Assembly (NCBI GenBank): GCA_023665555.1
Contig: JAMPDR010000012.1
Span: 1-38,950, forward strand
DNA from: Ruminococcus sp.
Lineage (GTDB): Bacteria > Bacillota > Clostridia > Oscillospirales > Acutalibacteraceae
Direction: 5' to 3'
DNA length: 38,950 nt
Shown: positions 30,228-38,916 of the stretch, piece by piece
Layout: each line of letters starts with the position of its first letter
Numbering within the stretch: the stretch's first letter is position 1
Translations under genes and position numbers: made by a program
Notes under the pieces: model-generated
What the model was told of the DNA's origin: nothing
The model's database searches: none
What the model saw: only the letters and a program-made list of their open reading frames with translations

Positions 30228-31253
30228 ATGATACAGGAAAATCAAAACAACTTTGACGCGGCAATAAGTATGATTTCTCCGAATATACGTCAGCTGCTTA
30301 TGAATCTAGATGAACGAACGAAAAAACGTACATATGAAATAAGACTTAGGGCAAATAGACCGGTAATACTTTTCGGCTCATATTCAAGTGCCTTTTTCAA
30401 TGATGATTCAACCGTAAGCATGGTGATTAAAAATAACACTGTGATTCTTACTCAGCAGGAACTGACTGATACCTTTAAAAGGATCTGCGGTTATTCCGTA
30501 CATACGCACCAAAGCAGTATTGCTAACGGCTATGTTACCATGAAAGGCGGACATCGTGTAGGTATTGCAGGAACGGCTGTTTGCGACAGCAGCGGAAATA
30601 TATCAAGTGTGCGTGATATTTCATCGGTGAATATCAGAATAGCAAGAGAAGTTAAAAATTGTGCAGACGAGCTTATGCAGCGCTTTTTTAAAAATGAAGC
30701 AAACAGCCTAATCATTGCAGGACCGCCATCGAGCGGAAAAACAACAATGCTTAGAGATCTGATAAGAAAACTTTCGAGTGGTATCACAGGCAAATGCTAT
30801 AAGATTTCTGTTATTGATGAGCGTGAAGAAATTGCTGCCGTAAGTGGCGGTATTCCGTGTAGAGATATCGGTTTCAATTGCGATGTTCTAAATTCATATC
30901 CGAAACAGGCCGCAATTATGACAGCGCTAAAAACATTGTCGCCGCAAATAATTGCCTGTGATGAAATCGGCACTCTTGATGAAGTTGAAGCGATAAGACT
31001 CGGTGTAAACACAGGTGTACGATTCATAGTAACTGTTCATGCATCAAACTTTTCGGAACTGGTTTCAAGGCCGCAGATTGAGCGCTTGCTTGAAACATAT
31101 TCGTTTGACAAGATAGTTATGCTTGGCAGCGGTAAACCGGGAAAAATCGAACAAATATATGACGCAGGTGAGTTAAGAGATGAAATATATCGCCGCCGCT
31201 GCGGTATTTACAGTGATGACAGTTTGGGGTATACATCTTTCGCTGCATCTTAA
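30228..31253 (+). CDS. spoIIIAA: Stage III sporulation protein AA (secretion-type ATPase)
   Basis: SpoIIIAA is the ATPase of the SpoIIIA-SpoIIQ channel between mother cell and forespore. The 341-residue protein has Walker A GPPSSGKT at 165-172, an Asp-rich VIDEREEIA segment, Walker B-like ACDEIG, and the late GVRFIVTVHA motif seen in type II/IV secretion ATPases. AAAAGGTGA gives the ribosome site. It is first in an eight-gene operon. SigE control in the mother cell is expected from the family, but I found only a weak SigA-like TTGGAC/TAATAT pair at 30124-30151 and no clear SigE promoter. Its 3' end overlaps spoIIIAB by 74 bp. Confidence 0.95.
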   Translation: MIQENQNNFDAAISMISPNIRQLLMNLDERTKKRTYEIRLRANRPVILFGSYSSAFFNDDSTVSMVIKNNTVILTQQELTDTFKRICGYSVHTHQSSIANGYVTMKGGHRVGIAGTAVCDSSGNISSVRDISSVNIRIAREVKNCADELMQRFFKNEANSLIIAGPPSSGKTTMLRDLIRKLSSGITGKCYKISVIDEREEIAAVSGGIPCRDIGFNCDVLNSYPKQAAIMTALKTLSPQIIACDEIGTLDEVEAIRLGVNTGVRFIVTVHASNFSELVSRPQIERLLETYSFDKIVMLGSGKPGKIEQIYDAGELRDEIYRRRCGIYSDDSLGYTSFAAS

Positions 31254-31680
31254 AAGACGAACATCATTGCTTGAAAAAACAGTTTTGATGCTCGAAAGTA
31301 TGAAACTTGATTTTGAATATCTGGCACTGCCGCTTGATGAAATGATATATAAGTATTCTGATTCACAACCGTATTTGTCAATAAATTTTATTCATGAGTG
31401 TTGCCGTAAACTGCGTAGCGGTCTTGACTTTCCGTCCGCATGGAGCGGCAGTGTGAAAACTACATCATTATATACGAGTGAGGAAAAGGACAAATTGTTG
31501 CAGCTGGGCAGCATTTTAGGAACAAGTGATTGCGGCGGACAGATAAGCATGCTGGAGATGTATATAGGTTATTTTAACCAATTTTTAAAAAATGCACGTT
31601 CAAAAAGCGAGAATTATTCGGGTATGTGCGTATACCTTGGTGTTTTTTGCGGAATCGGAATGTTTGTTTTGCTGATTTAA
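31180..31680 (+). CDS. spoIIIAB: Stage III sporulation protein AB
   Basis: The 166-residue protein has an N-terminal membrane helix (about 2-20), a helical soluble middle similar to the GspF-like cytoplasmic fold (SLLEKTVLMLESMKLDFEYLALPLDEM), and a C-terminal helix ending CGIGMFVLLI. It belongs to the SpoIIIA channel in the mother-cell membrane. AGGTGA upstream supports the ATG at 31180, which lies 74 bp inside spoIIIAA; the encoded N-terminal helix is needed, so the overlap is probably real. Confidence 0.92.
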   Translation: MKYIAAAAVFTVMTVWGIHLSLHLKRRTSLLEKTVLMLESMKLDFEYLALPLDEMIYKYSDSQPYLSINFIHECCRKLRSGLDFPSAWSGSVKTTSLYTSEEKDKLLQLGSILGTSDCGGQISMLEMYIGYFNQFLKNARSKSENYSGMCVYLGVFCGIGMFVLLI

Positions 31681-31701
31681 CACATTAAAATGGAGAAAGC
31701 T

Positions 31702-31896
31702 ATGGAAATAGATTTGATTTTTAAAATTGCAGCAGTGGGTTTGATTGTTTCAGTTCTTAATCAGGTTCTGAACAGAGCAGATAAAAGCGAGTATACAACT
31801 TTCACAACATTGACTGGTGTAATAATTGTTCTTTTGATGCTCATACCTGAAATTTCAAATTTGTTTGAAGCTGTGAAAAAGATGATGGATTTTTGA
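31702..31896 (+). CDS. spoIIIAC: Stage III sporulation protein AC
   Basis: A 64-residue membrane protein with two helices (about 5-23 and 35-52), matching the small SpoIIIAC size. It is predicted to form part of the membrane ring of the channel with SpoIIIAD. I use the ATG at 31702, since GGAG lies 6 nt upstream; the ATG at 31690 overlaps that ribosome site. Its stop is followed 1 nt later by spoIIIAD. Confidence 0.92.
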   Translation: MEIDLIFKIAAVGLIVSVLNQVLNRADKSEYTTFTTLTGVIIVLLMLIPEISNLFEAVKKMMDF

Positions 31897-31897
31897 G

Positions 31898-32281
31898 ATG
31901 ATATTTAAAATTATAATAATCGGCATTTTAGCTTCTCTTATTTCACTACTGCTCAAAGATAACAGAAAAGAATATGCTGTTGCCGTTCAGATAGCTGCAT
32001 TGTTAATCGTAAGCGGTGTTGTCATAAGTACAATATCAAGCCGTCTTGAAAGTTTTTTGTCATATGCTAAAGAACTTTCTGATGTTCAGCCGATAATTGA
32101 AATAATGCTGAAAGCTGCAATAATCTGTATCATGACTCATTTTGTGAGTGATATATGCCGAGAAAGCGGAAACGCAGCAATATCAGACGCTGTAGAATTC
32201 GGTGGCAGAGCAGTTATTCTGATTTTGGCATTGCCGTTAATTGAGGAACTGCTGAAAACTGCGGTTGCATTTGTGAAGTAG
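31898..32281 (+). CDS. spoIIIAD: Stage III sporulation protein AD
   Basis: The 127-residue protein has four hydrophobic stretches, at about 2-17, 27-45, 66-84 and 103-121. The text ISLLLKDNRKEYAVAVQIAALLIV and the conserved SDICRESGNAAISDAVEFGGRAVIL are typical of SpoIIIAD. It starts 1 nt after spoIIIAC, consistent with joint assembly in the channel base. Confidence 0.93.
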   Translation: MIFKIIIIGILASLISLLLKDNRKEYAVAVQIAALLIVSGVVISTISSRLESFLSYAKELSDVQPIIEIMLKAAIICIMTHFVSDICRESGNAAISDAVEFGGRAVILILALPLIEELLKTAVAFVK

Positions 32282-32283
32282 AT

Positions 32284-33405
32284 ATGAAAAAGATATTTGT
32301 TTTTATTTTGATGCTGATCACACTTTTGTGTTCTTTATCTTTGACAGCGTGGTGCGTTGATAACAGTGAAAGCGAGATATTGCAAAATACAGCTGATGAT
32401 TTGTTCTCCATTTTGGATGATGATACTTTATCTGCTCTTGATTCAATGGGTATAGACTCACTTAATGCACAGCAGATTTATAACGCTTCATTCTCCTCTC
32501 TGATTGCTTATTTTTCAAGTAATATAAAGGAAAAGGCACAATCGGCATTCAAAAGTTTTTTTCTAATGATGTGCGTACTGCTTATAACAGCTGTTATTCA
32601 GAGCGTTACGGGTGTGAGCGGCAATGAGGATTATATAAATCTGATTACGGCTTCGGCAATAACTTTGCTGACAGTCGGAAGTCTTTCGGGGGCGATCAAC
32701 AGTGTTTTGTCAGTGATGGATCTGAGCGCCAAATTTATGACAGCTTACATACCGATTTTTGCCTCGCTGATTGCTTTGAGCGGAAATGCAGCAACTGCGT
32801 TGACTTATAACACTGTTGTTTTGGCAGTATCTGAGGGAATATCAGCTTTTTCAAATAACTTTGCTGTTTCAATTATAGGTGGATTTTTCTGTCTTTCGAT
32901 TGCTTTTTCAGTAAATAGCGGTGTCAATACAAACAGATTTGTTTCAGGTTTCAATAAATGTATTTCAATTGCAATAGGCTTTCTTTCGACAATGTTCGCA
33001 TCAATCCTTTCAATAAGAGGAATCATGGCCGCAGCGGTTGACAGCGTCAGCATAAAGGGTATCAAATTCTTGATAAGCAGTTTTATTCCGATTGTCGGAA
33101 GTGCAATAACTGATGCATATTCATCTCTTCTCGGCAGTATAAATCTTATTAAAGGTTCTGTTGCTGTAATCGGAATTTTGGCAGTCGTTATAATCAATAT
33201 TCCTGCCATAGTTGAATCACTGGTCTATTACATATCAATGAGTGTACTATCCGTGGCAAGTGAATGTCTTGGTATGGATAAAAGTGCAACTCTTTTCAAA
33301 TGTTTTTGCTCAGGCATCAAATTTCTGCTTCTGCTTGTTATTTTGAATACTTTCGTGCTTGTTATTTCCACAGGCCTTATGCTCAGTTTGAAAGGCGGCA
33401 GTTGA
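32284..33405 (+). CDS. spoIIIAE: Stage III sporulation protein AE
   Basis: The 373-residue protein begins with a signal peptide (about 1-23, MKKIFVFILMLITLLCSLSL). An external helical region follows, then about seven membrane helices from residue 95 to the end. Motifs such as MTAYIPIFASLIALSGN and SSFIPIVGSAITDAYSSLLGSINLIKG are characteristic. It is a SpoIIIA channel membrane component, and its length is normal. It starts 2 nt after the spoIIIAD stop. Confidence 0.93.
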   Translation: MKKIFVFILMLITLLCSLSLTAWCVDNSESEILQNTADDLFSILDDDTLSALDSMGIDSLNAQQIYNASFSSLIAYFSSNIKEKAQSAFKSFFLMMCVLLITAVIQSVTGVSGNEDYINLITASAITLLTVGSLSGAINSVLSVMDLSAKFMTAYIPIFASLIALSGNAATALTYNTVVLAVSEGISAFSNNFAVSIIGGFFCLSIAFSVNSGVNTNRFVSGFNKCISIAIGFLSTMFASILSIRGIMAAAVDSVSIKGIKFLISSFIPIVGSAITDAYSSLLGSINLIKGSVAVIGILAVVIINIPAIVESLVYYISMSVLSVASECLGMDKSATLFKCFCSGIKFLLLLVILNTFVLVISTGLMLSLKGGS

Positions 33406-33406
33406 C

Positions 33407-33889
33407 ATGGAAGATATAAATAATTGGATTATAACGATGAGTGTTATTTCGGTTGCGGCAGGAGTGATAGTATGCCTGATTCCAAAATCAAAGCTGAAAA
33501 AGACCTACAGCGTACTGATTGGAGTTTTGATACTATATACTGTGGCACTGCCTTTTATGAGATCCGAAGTTATCGACTTCAGCCTGAAAGAAATTTTAAG
33601 TATGACTGACGATATAAGTGAACAGTTCAGCGAAAAAAACGATGACCTGATAATTCAAGCAGCGATAACGGGAATAGAAAATGCAATCAAAAGCAAACTT
33701 GATGAAGATGGCTTAGTTTATGGTGACATTAAAGTCAAGTGCTCAGCAACCGATGATAATATTACCGTTTACAAAGTAACTGTTTATGAAAGCAAAGAAT
33801 CAGACAAAAATGCGATAACAAACATTATAAAAGATTGTATCGGAAACGAAGCAACGATAAACTTTATTAAAGGTGAAGAAGATGGATAA
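33407..33889 (+). CDS. spoIIIAF: Stage III sporulation protein AF
   Basis: The 160-residue protein has two N-terminal helices (about 7-24 and 32-48) and a soluble C-terminal domain with alternating charge and beta strands (VYGDIKVKCSATDDNITVYKVTVYES). This resembles the ring-building domains of SpoIIIAG and SpoIIIAH. It starts 1 nt after spoIIIAE and overlaps spoIIIAG by 8 bp. Confidence 0.9.
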   Translation: MEDINNWIITMSVISVAAGVIVCLIPKSKLKKTYSVLIGVLILYTVALPFMRSEVIDFSLKEILSMTDDISEQFSEKNDDLIIQAAITGIENAIKSKLDEDGLVYGDIKVKCSATDDNITVYKVTVYESKESDKNAITNIIKDCIGNEATINFIKGEEDG

Positions 33890-34418
33890 ACCCAATATCA
33901 AGGCAATTGCCACAGCATGCAAAACTAAAATATTTGCTGATAAAAAGCTGTTTATAATCATATTGGTTGGAGTGTTAGGTATGCTGATTTTGTTATTCTC
34001 AGAACTGGGAGAAAGTGAAGCGCATGTTCAGCCGATAGTCGAAAAAGATATTGAAATGCAAATGACTGAAGAACTGACTGATATACTTGAAAAGATCAGC
34101 GGTGCGGGACGTGTTAAGGTCATGCTGACATTTGAGTCATCACAGGAATCGGTATTTGCATCTGATACTGATGAAAACGTTGACAGTGAAATCGATGGCG
34201 GAGAGGAAAGAAAAACAAAAAGTGAGCATATCATTATAAAAAGCGATAACGGTGAGGAAGGCTTAAAGGTGAAAGATATTTATCCGAAAATAAGAGGTGT
34301 TGCCGTTGTTTGTGACGGTGGAAGCAACTCGGTTGTCAAAGGACAGATTATCTCAATGATATCAGCCCTTTTTAATATAAATTCAACAAAAATAAGCGTG
34401 GCCGCAATGGCCGACTAA
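33882..34418 (+). CDS. spoIIIAG: Stage III sporulation protein AG
   Basis: The 178-residue protein has one membrane helix (about 22-41) and an external domain: LEKISGAGRVKVMLTFESS, then an acidic insert of about 35 residues, then IYPKIRGVAVVCDGG and a final helix-strand. SpoIIIAG forms a large ring in the intermembrane space with a YscJ/FliF-like ring-building fold, and the long acidic insert corresponds to the extra beta-structure of that ring. The ATG at 33882 has AAAGGTG 7 nt upstream; GTG 33873 overlaps the site and is not used. Confidence 0.93.
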   Translation: MDKPNIKAIATACKTKIFADKKLFIIILVGVLGMLILLFSELGESEAHVQPIVEKDIEMQMTEELTDILEKISGAGRVKVMLTFESSQESVFASDTDENVDSEIDGGEERKTKSEHIIIKSDNGEEGLKVKDIYPKIRGVAVVCDGGSNSVVKGQIISMISALFNINSTKISVAAMAD

Positions 34419-34433
34419 GGAGGACACATAGGA

Positions 34434-35015
34434 ATGTTAGTAAAAAAGAAACAGGTTTTGACCGCAACGCTCATTATTGCACTTGCCGCTGCGGTCGGAG
34501 TCAATTGGTATTATTCGTCACCCGATAAGTCGGAGCAACAGGAAGTATCGGGTTATGAACAGCAGGTAAGCGGAAATTTAGGTGATTCACTTCTTGTTGC
34601 GGGCAGTGTTCAGGTAACATCGGAGTCTGACGATGAAACAACTACAGCCGATGATAATGTTGAAAACGAAAATTATTTTGCCGATGCAAAATTGAAAAGG
34701 ACTCAAACGCATGACAAAACAATTGAAGAAATTCAAAATATATTGGAAACAGAAAATATCACACAACTTGATAAAGAAAAAATTAATTTACTGCTGTCCG
34801 ATTATCAGAACAGTTTAAAAGCTGAAACAGATTGCGAAAATCTTATTACGGCAAAAACCAATGGTGAGTGTCTTGTGATAATAAATGACAACAATGCACA
34901 GGTAATTTTGCAAAAAAATACACTCAATGATTCAATTTTACTTCAAATAACTGAAATAATTGAAAAAAATACGGATATTTCTGCAGAAAATTTAACAATA
35001 ATTGAAACAAAATAG
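34434..35015 (+). CDS. spoIIIAH: Stage III sporulation protein AH
   Basis: The 193-residue protein starts with a basic end and a membrane helix (about 8-27). An acidic, Ser/Thr-rich linker of about 50 residues comes next, then the conserved YFADAKLKR and the ring-building domain. In Bacillus this domain binds forespore SpoIIQ and so joins the two halves of the channel. AGGAGG lies 10 nt before the ATG. It closes the operon; the nusB promoter overlaps its stop codon, and no terminator is seen. Confidence 0.93.
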   Translation: MLVKKKQVLTATLIIALAAAVGVNWYYSSPDKSEQQEVSGYEQQVSGNLGDSLLVAGSVQVTSESDDETTTADDNVENENYFADAKLKRTQTHDKTIEEIQNILETENITQLDKEKINLLLSDYQNSLKAETDCENLITAKTNGECLVIINDNNAQVILQKNTLNDSILLQITEIIEKNTDISAENLTIIETK

Positions 35016-35043
35016 TTGTACGATTCAAAATTTGTGGTATAAT
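35016..35043 (+). promoter_or_regulatory. SigA-type promoter for nusB-ispA
   Basis: TTGTAC at 35016-35021 and TATAAT at 35038-35043 are 16 bp apart, with a TGG extended -10. It gives the housekeeping operon its own start, separate from sporulation control. Confidence 0.75.
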
Positions 35044-35089
35044 GAACAGGAATGTATAAATAAAAATAAGATGTCGAAAGGGATAGTTT

Positions 35090-35491
35090 ATGACAAGACG
35101 TGAATCAAGAGAAGTAGCTTTCATTATAATTTTTGAAAAGCTTTTTCAGCAGGAAACCCCGATTGAAGATATCATTGCAGTAGCGGCTGAATCGGAAAAT
35201 TATAAGGTTAATTCATTTGCAAATAAACTTTTGAGCGGAGTTTTTGATAATCTTGAGAAAATTGATGAAATGATCGCCGATAATCTTGTCGGTTGGTCGG
35301 CATCCAGAATCTCAAAGGTTTCAAGAGCAATTTTAAGGCTCGGCATATGCGAAGTTGTATTTTGTGATGATATTCCTGACGGTGTTGCAATAAATGAGGC
35401 AGTTGAAATAGCAAAGAAATATTCAACAACCGAGGATGCCGCATTTATTAACGGTGTTCTCGGTTCGGTTGCAAGAAAGAAAACAAAATAA
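35090..35491 (+). CDS. nusB: Transcription antitermination factor NusB
   Basis: The 133-residue all-helical protein matches NusB: RRESREVAFIIIFEKLFQ at the start, then DNLVGWSASRISKVSRAILRLGICEVVFCDDIPDGVAINEAVEIAKKYSTTEDAAFINGVLGSVAR at the end. NusB binds NusE (S10) and boxA RNA to support rRNA transcription. AAAGGGA is the ribosome site. The stop TAA shares its last A with the ATG of the next gene, which implies coupling. Confidence 0.95.
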   Translation: MTRRESREVAFIIIFEKLFQQETPIEDIIAVAAESENYKVNSFANKLLSGVFDNLEKIDEMIADNLVGWSASRISKVSRAILRLGICEVVFCDDIPDGVAINEAVEIAKKYSTTEDAAFINGVLGSVARKKTK

Positions 35492-36423
35492 TGGCTTATA
35501 TTGGTTTTGACACAAGCAATTATACTACTTCGGTTGCTGTTTATTATCCGGATGAAAATAAGATATCACACTGCAAAAAACTTTTGCCGGTAAAAAAGGG
35601 CGAAAAAGGATTGCGGCAAAGTGATGCTGTTTTTCATCACACGGTTCAGCTACAGGAGATATGCAATCAGCTGTTTAAAGATAATGACATAAAGACTGAT
35701 GCAATTGCTGTATCAGCATATCCCAGACTTGCTGAAGGCTCATATATGCCATGCTTTCTTGTCGGCAAAAATACAGCGTCATGTATTTCAAGTGTGATGA
35801 ATGTTCCGCTGTATTTGACATCGCATCAGCACGGACATATCTTAGCTGCGCTTTACAGTGCAAACAGGCTTGATCTTATAGACAGTCGATTTATTGCGTT
35901 TCATCTTTCAGGAGGAACAACGGAAGCGGTTTTGGTTGAACCTGATGAAGAAAATATTTTTTCGTGTACTTTAGTTGCAAAATCGCTTGATTTAAAGGCC
36001 GGACAGGCTGTTGACCGAGTAGGCCTTATGCTTGATTTAAGTTTTCCGTGTGGATCTGCACTTGAAAAACTGGCACTAAACAGCAGGAAAACATTTAAGA
36101 TCAAGCCTTCCATCAAAGATGGCAACTGTTCATTATCGGGTGTTGAAAACAAGTGCAAAAAAATGATTGAGCAGGGTGAACCGCAAGAGGATATTGCTGC
36201 ATATTGCCTTGCATATATTTCTGCGTCACTTGAAAGTATGACCGATGGTCTTTTATCTCGGTATGGCTCACTGCAGCTTGTTTATGCAGGCGGAGTTATG
36301 TCGAATAGTATTATACGTGAACATTTCACCAAAAAGTATTCCGCAGTTTTTGCTGACCCTGAGTTTTCAGCTGATAACGCGGCAGGTGTTGCAATAGCAG
36401 CATATTTAAAGCATAAAAAATAA
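35491..36423 (+). CDS. TsaD/Kae1-like paralogue (M22 family), role unknown
   Basis: The 310-residue protein has the ASKHA fold of TsaD (GFDTSNYTTSVAV, HLSGGTTEAVLV, GGVMSNSIIREHF, DNAAGVAIAAYL). It differs at signature places: HQHGHI where TsaD has H-x-E-G-H, and GLRQSDAVFHHT in place of the GGVVPELASRDH-type segment. The two metal-binding His and the late Asp appear kept. TsaD itself makes the t6A modification of tRNA and is normally encoded elsewhere. This paralogue is, to my knowledge, typical of the clostridial nusB-xseA neighbourhood and is often misnamed O-sialoglycoprotein endopeptidase. The substrate is unknown. Confidence 0.8.
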   Translation: MAYIGFDTSNYTTSVAVYYPDENKISHCKKLLPVKKGEKGLRQSDAVFHHTVQLQEICNQLFKDNDIKTDAIAVSAYPRLAEGSYMPCFLVGKNTASCISSVMNVPLYLTSHQHGHILAALYSANRLDLIDSRFIAFHLSGGTTEAVLVEPDEENIFSCTLVAKSLDLKAGQAVDRVGLMLDLSFPCGSALEKLALNSRKTFKIKPSIKDGNCSLSGVENKCKKMIEQGEPQEDIAAYCLAYISASLESMTDGLLSRYGSLQLVYAGGVMSNSIIREHFTKKYSAVFADPEFSADNAAGVAIAAYLKHKK

Positions 36424-36494
36424 TGTAATTTTGATTAATTCAAAATGGAAGATTTTGAGTAATCATAACTTTCTATAGATAAAGAGGATTAACA

Positions 36495-37712
36495 ATGTCA
36501 TCAGTTTTGACAGTTTCACAAATAAATACATATCTCAAGTCAATTATTGACGGTGATTATAATTTAAAAAATATATATGTCAGCGGCGAAATATCAAACT
36601 TTACCAATCACTATCGTACGGGACATTTCTATTTTACCTTAAAAGATGAAAAGGCAGCCATAAAAGCTGTAATGTTCAGAAGTGCTGCCGAAAGAGTCAG
36701 ATTTCAAATTGAAAACGGTATGCGCGTTATTATCAGAGGTAATATCTCAGTTTTTGAGCGTGACGGAGTTTATCAGCTTTATGCAGAAGATATTGCTCCC
36801 GACGGTGTAGGCGCACTTAATCTTGCTTATGAACAGCTTAAGAAAAAGCTGTTTTCGCTCGGTATGTTTGATGATGAATACAAAAAAGCAATACCGCGTT
36901 TTCCGGAAACTGTGGGTGTAATAACTTCACCAACGGGGGCAGCGATACGTGACATTATAAATGTTCTCGGCAGACGATATCCCTATGCAAAAATTGTCCT
37001 TGAGCCTGTTCAGGTGCAAGGTGATAATGCTGCACCGCAGATTTGCGCGGCTATTAAGAAATTTAATGACCGTCAGGCAGCCGATGTTATAATCGTAGGC
37101 CGAGGCGGCGGTTCAATTGAGGATTTATGGGCATTTAATGAAGAAGAAGTTGCATATGCAATTTTTGAATCAAAGATACCGATTATTTCCGCAGTCGGAC
37201 ATGAAACTGATTACACAATTGCTGATTTTGTCAGCGATCTTAGAGCACCGACACCATCGGCCGCCGCTGAACTTGCAGTGCCTGATTGCAGAGAATTGTT
37301 ATATACCCTTGATAAAATACTCGATTCAATGTATGATGCAGTTGAAAAAAGTATTTCGGGATATGAACTGGAATTGTTAAGCGTTGAAAAAATTCTTGAT
37401 GGCTTAAGTCCGCAAAGAAAAATTGAACTTCTTTTAAGCAATACCGAGTATTATAGACAAAAACTTGATTCATCATTAAAAATTATGTTTGAAAAATATC
37501 AATCGGTTTTGCAGTCACAAGCAGTTAAACTTGAATACGCAAGTCCGCTAAAAATAATAGCCAGAGGTTATAGTGTTGCAACAGATGAACAGGGCAACAC
37601 TGTTGAATCGGTTAAGCAGGTAAAAAGCGGAGATTCAATCAAACTTCGTGTCAATGACGGATATATTAACAGCGTTGTTGACAGTGTTGTTTTAAACGAT
37701 AGTTTGAAATAA
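36495..37712 (+). CDS. xseA: Exodeoxyribonuclease VII large subunit
   Basis: The 405-residue protein starts with an OB-fold (VSQINTYLKSIIDGDYNLKNIYVSGEISNFTNHYRTGHFYFTLKD, about 6-50). The catalytic domain follows with VGVITSPTGAAIRDI, VGRGGGSIEDLWAFNEE and SAVGHETDYTIADFVSDLRAPTPSAAAELA. The coiled-coil that binds XseB and a final ARGYS segment come last. With XseB it degrades single-stranded DNA from both ends. AGAGGA gives the ribosome site. A 7-bp AT-rich hairpin lies just upstream (36427-36445). Confidence 0.95.
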   Translation: MSSVLTVSQINTYLKSIIDGDYNLKNIYVSGEISNFTNHYRTGHFYFTLKDEKAAIKAVMFRSAAERVRFQIENGMRVIIRGNISVFERDGVYQLYAEDIAPDGVGALNLAYEQLKKKLFSLGMFDDEYKKAIPRFPETVGVITSPTGAAIRDIINVLGRRYPYAKIVLEPVQVQGDNAAPQICAAIKKFNDRQAADVIIVGRGGGSIEDLWAFNEEEVAYAIFESKIPIISAVGHETDYTIADFVSDLRAPTPSAAAELAVPDCRELLYTLDKILDSMYDAVEKSISGYELELLSVEKILDGLSPQRKIELLLSNTEYYRQKLDSSLKIMFEKYQSVLQSQAVKLEYASPLKIIARGYSVATDEQGNTVESVKQVKSGDSIKLRVNDGYINSVVDSVVLNDSLK

Positions 37713-37758
37713 AATATCAGATATTTAATAACTTCTTAATTTTGAAAGGTAACTAATT

Positions 37759-37971
37759 ATGGATAAATATACAATTGATTCAGCAATGCTCAGACTTAAA
37801 GAAATAACGGATGAACTTGAAAGCGGCGAATGTGATCTTGAGGCATCAATGAAAATATATGAAGAGGGTGTGCGACTTGTTGCGTTTTGCAATAAAGCAC
37901 TCAGCGCCGCAAAGCAAAGAATAACCGATTTGTCTGAAATGGACATGAACGGAGATGAAGCGGATGAATAA
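37759..37971 (+). CDS. xseB: Exodeoxyribonuclease VII small subunit
   Basis: The 70-residue protein is two helices with the family text LRLKEITDELESGECDLEASMKIYEEGVRLVAFCNKALSAAKQRI. Several copies wrap the XseA coiled-coil. GAAAGG precedes the ATG. Its 3' end overlaps ispA by 8 bp. Confidence 0.94.
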   Translation: MDKYTIDSAMLRLKEITDELESGECDLEASMKIYEEGVRLVAFCNKALSAAKQRITDLSEMDMNGDEADE

Positions 37972-38851
37972 AGCATACACATCTGATGAATACATCGAAA
38001 TAATCAATGCGGCACTTGAAAAAGAGATGCCTGTTTGTGACTATAACGAACCGGTTGTTTGCGATGCTATGAAATATAGTGTAAGAAACGGCGGTAAACG
38101 AATCAGACCTATGCTTACACTTGAATTTTGCAGACTGTGCCATGGTGAGATCGAAGACGCAGTTCCGCTTGCGTGTGCAATTGAGATGATTCACACATAT
38201 TCGCTTATACATGATGATTTGCCATGTATGGATGATGATGATATGCGTCGCGGAAAGCCGTCATGTCACATTAAATATGGTGAAAATTATGCTTTGCTTG
38301 CCGGTGACGGTCTTTTAACATATGCGTTTCAAGTTATTTCGAAAAGCAGCTTTGCCGCCACATATCCGGCTCGTGCAATAAAAGCCATTGAAGTTTTATC
38401 TTCACTTTCGGGTTGCTGCGGAATGATCGGAGGACAGGTTATTGACCTGAAAAGCGAGGGTAAAAATGTCGGTATAGAAACACTTAGAAAAATGGATGAA
38501 CTGAAAACAGGCGCATTAATAAAGGCTGCTGCTGTGCTTGGGGTTATTGCAGCAGGTGGAAATGATGTGATGATGAAAGCGGCTGAAGCATATGCAGAAA
38601 AAGTAGGCCAAGCGTTTCAAATTGTTGATGATATCCTTGATGTTACTTCTGATGAAGAAACACTTGGCAAACCTGTAGGAAGTGACGCGGAAAACAACAA
38701 ATCAACCTATGTCACACTTTTGGGTCTTGAAGAATCAAAAAAACTTTCCGATAAACTTACTGCCGAAGCAAAAGCAGATCTTGCTGTTTTTGGTGATGAT
38801 GCGGAATTTTTAAAAGAACTTGCAGATAAACTTGCTTTAAGAAAACACTGA
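37964..38851 (+). CDS. ispA: Farnesyl diphosphate synthase-type prenyl transferase
   Basis: The 295-residue enzyme condenses isopentenyl diphosphate with allylic diphosphates to give farnesyl diphosphate for undecaprenyl carriers and quinones. Evidence is the first Asp motif DDLPCMD at 84-90 followed by DMRRGKPSCH, GGKRIRP near 43-49, and the second Asp motif QIVDDILD with GKPVGSDAENNKSTYV. The ATG at 37964 is used, because CGGAG at 37950-37954 has a good spacing; ATG 37955 abuts it. Order xseA-xseB-ispA is standard in Firmicutes and is usually followed by dxs, which is not seen within the window. Confidence 0.94.
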   Translation: MNKAYTSDEYIEIINAALEKEMPVCDYNEPVVCDAMKYSVRNGGKRIRPMLTLEFCRLCHGEIEDAVPLACAIEMIHTYSLIHDDLPCMDDDDMRRGKPSCHIKYGENYALLAGDGLLTYAFQVISKSSFAATYPARAIKAIEVLSSLSGCCGMIGGQVIDLKSEGKNVGIETLRKMDELKTGALIKAAAVLGVIAAGGNDVMMKAAEAYAEKVGQAFQIVDDILDVTSDEETLGKPVGSDAENNKSTYVTLLGLEESKKLSDKLTAEAKADLAVFGDDAEFLKELADKLALRKH

Positions 38852-38879
38852 TTAGTGTAACACAACTTATAAATTTTTC

Positions 38880-38916
38880 CGCTGACTTAATTGGGCGATT
38901 TAATCAGCGTTTTCTT
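38880..38916 (+). terminator. Rho-independent terminator after ispA
   Basis: A 10-bp stem with one bulged C (38880-38890 with 38900-38909) is followed by TTTTCTT. It ends the nusB-ispA operon. Confidence 0.8.
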
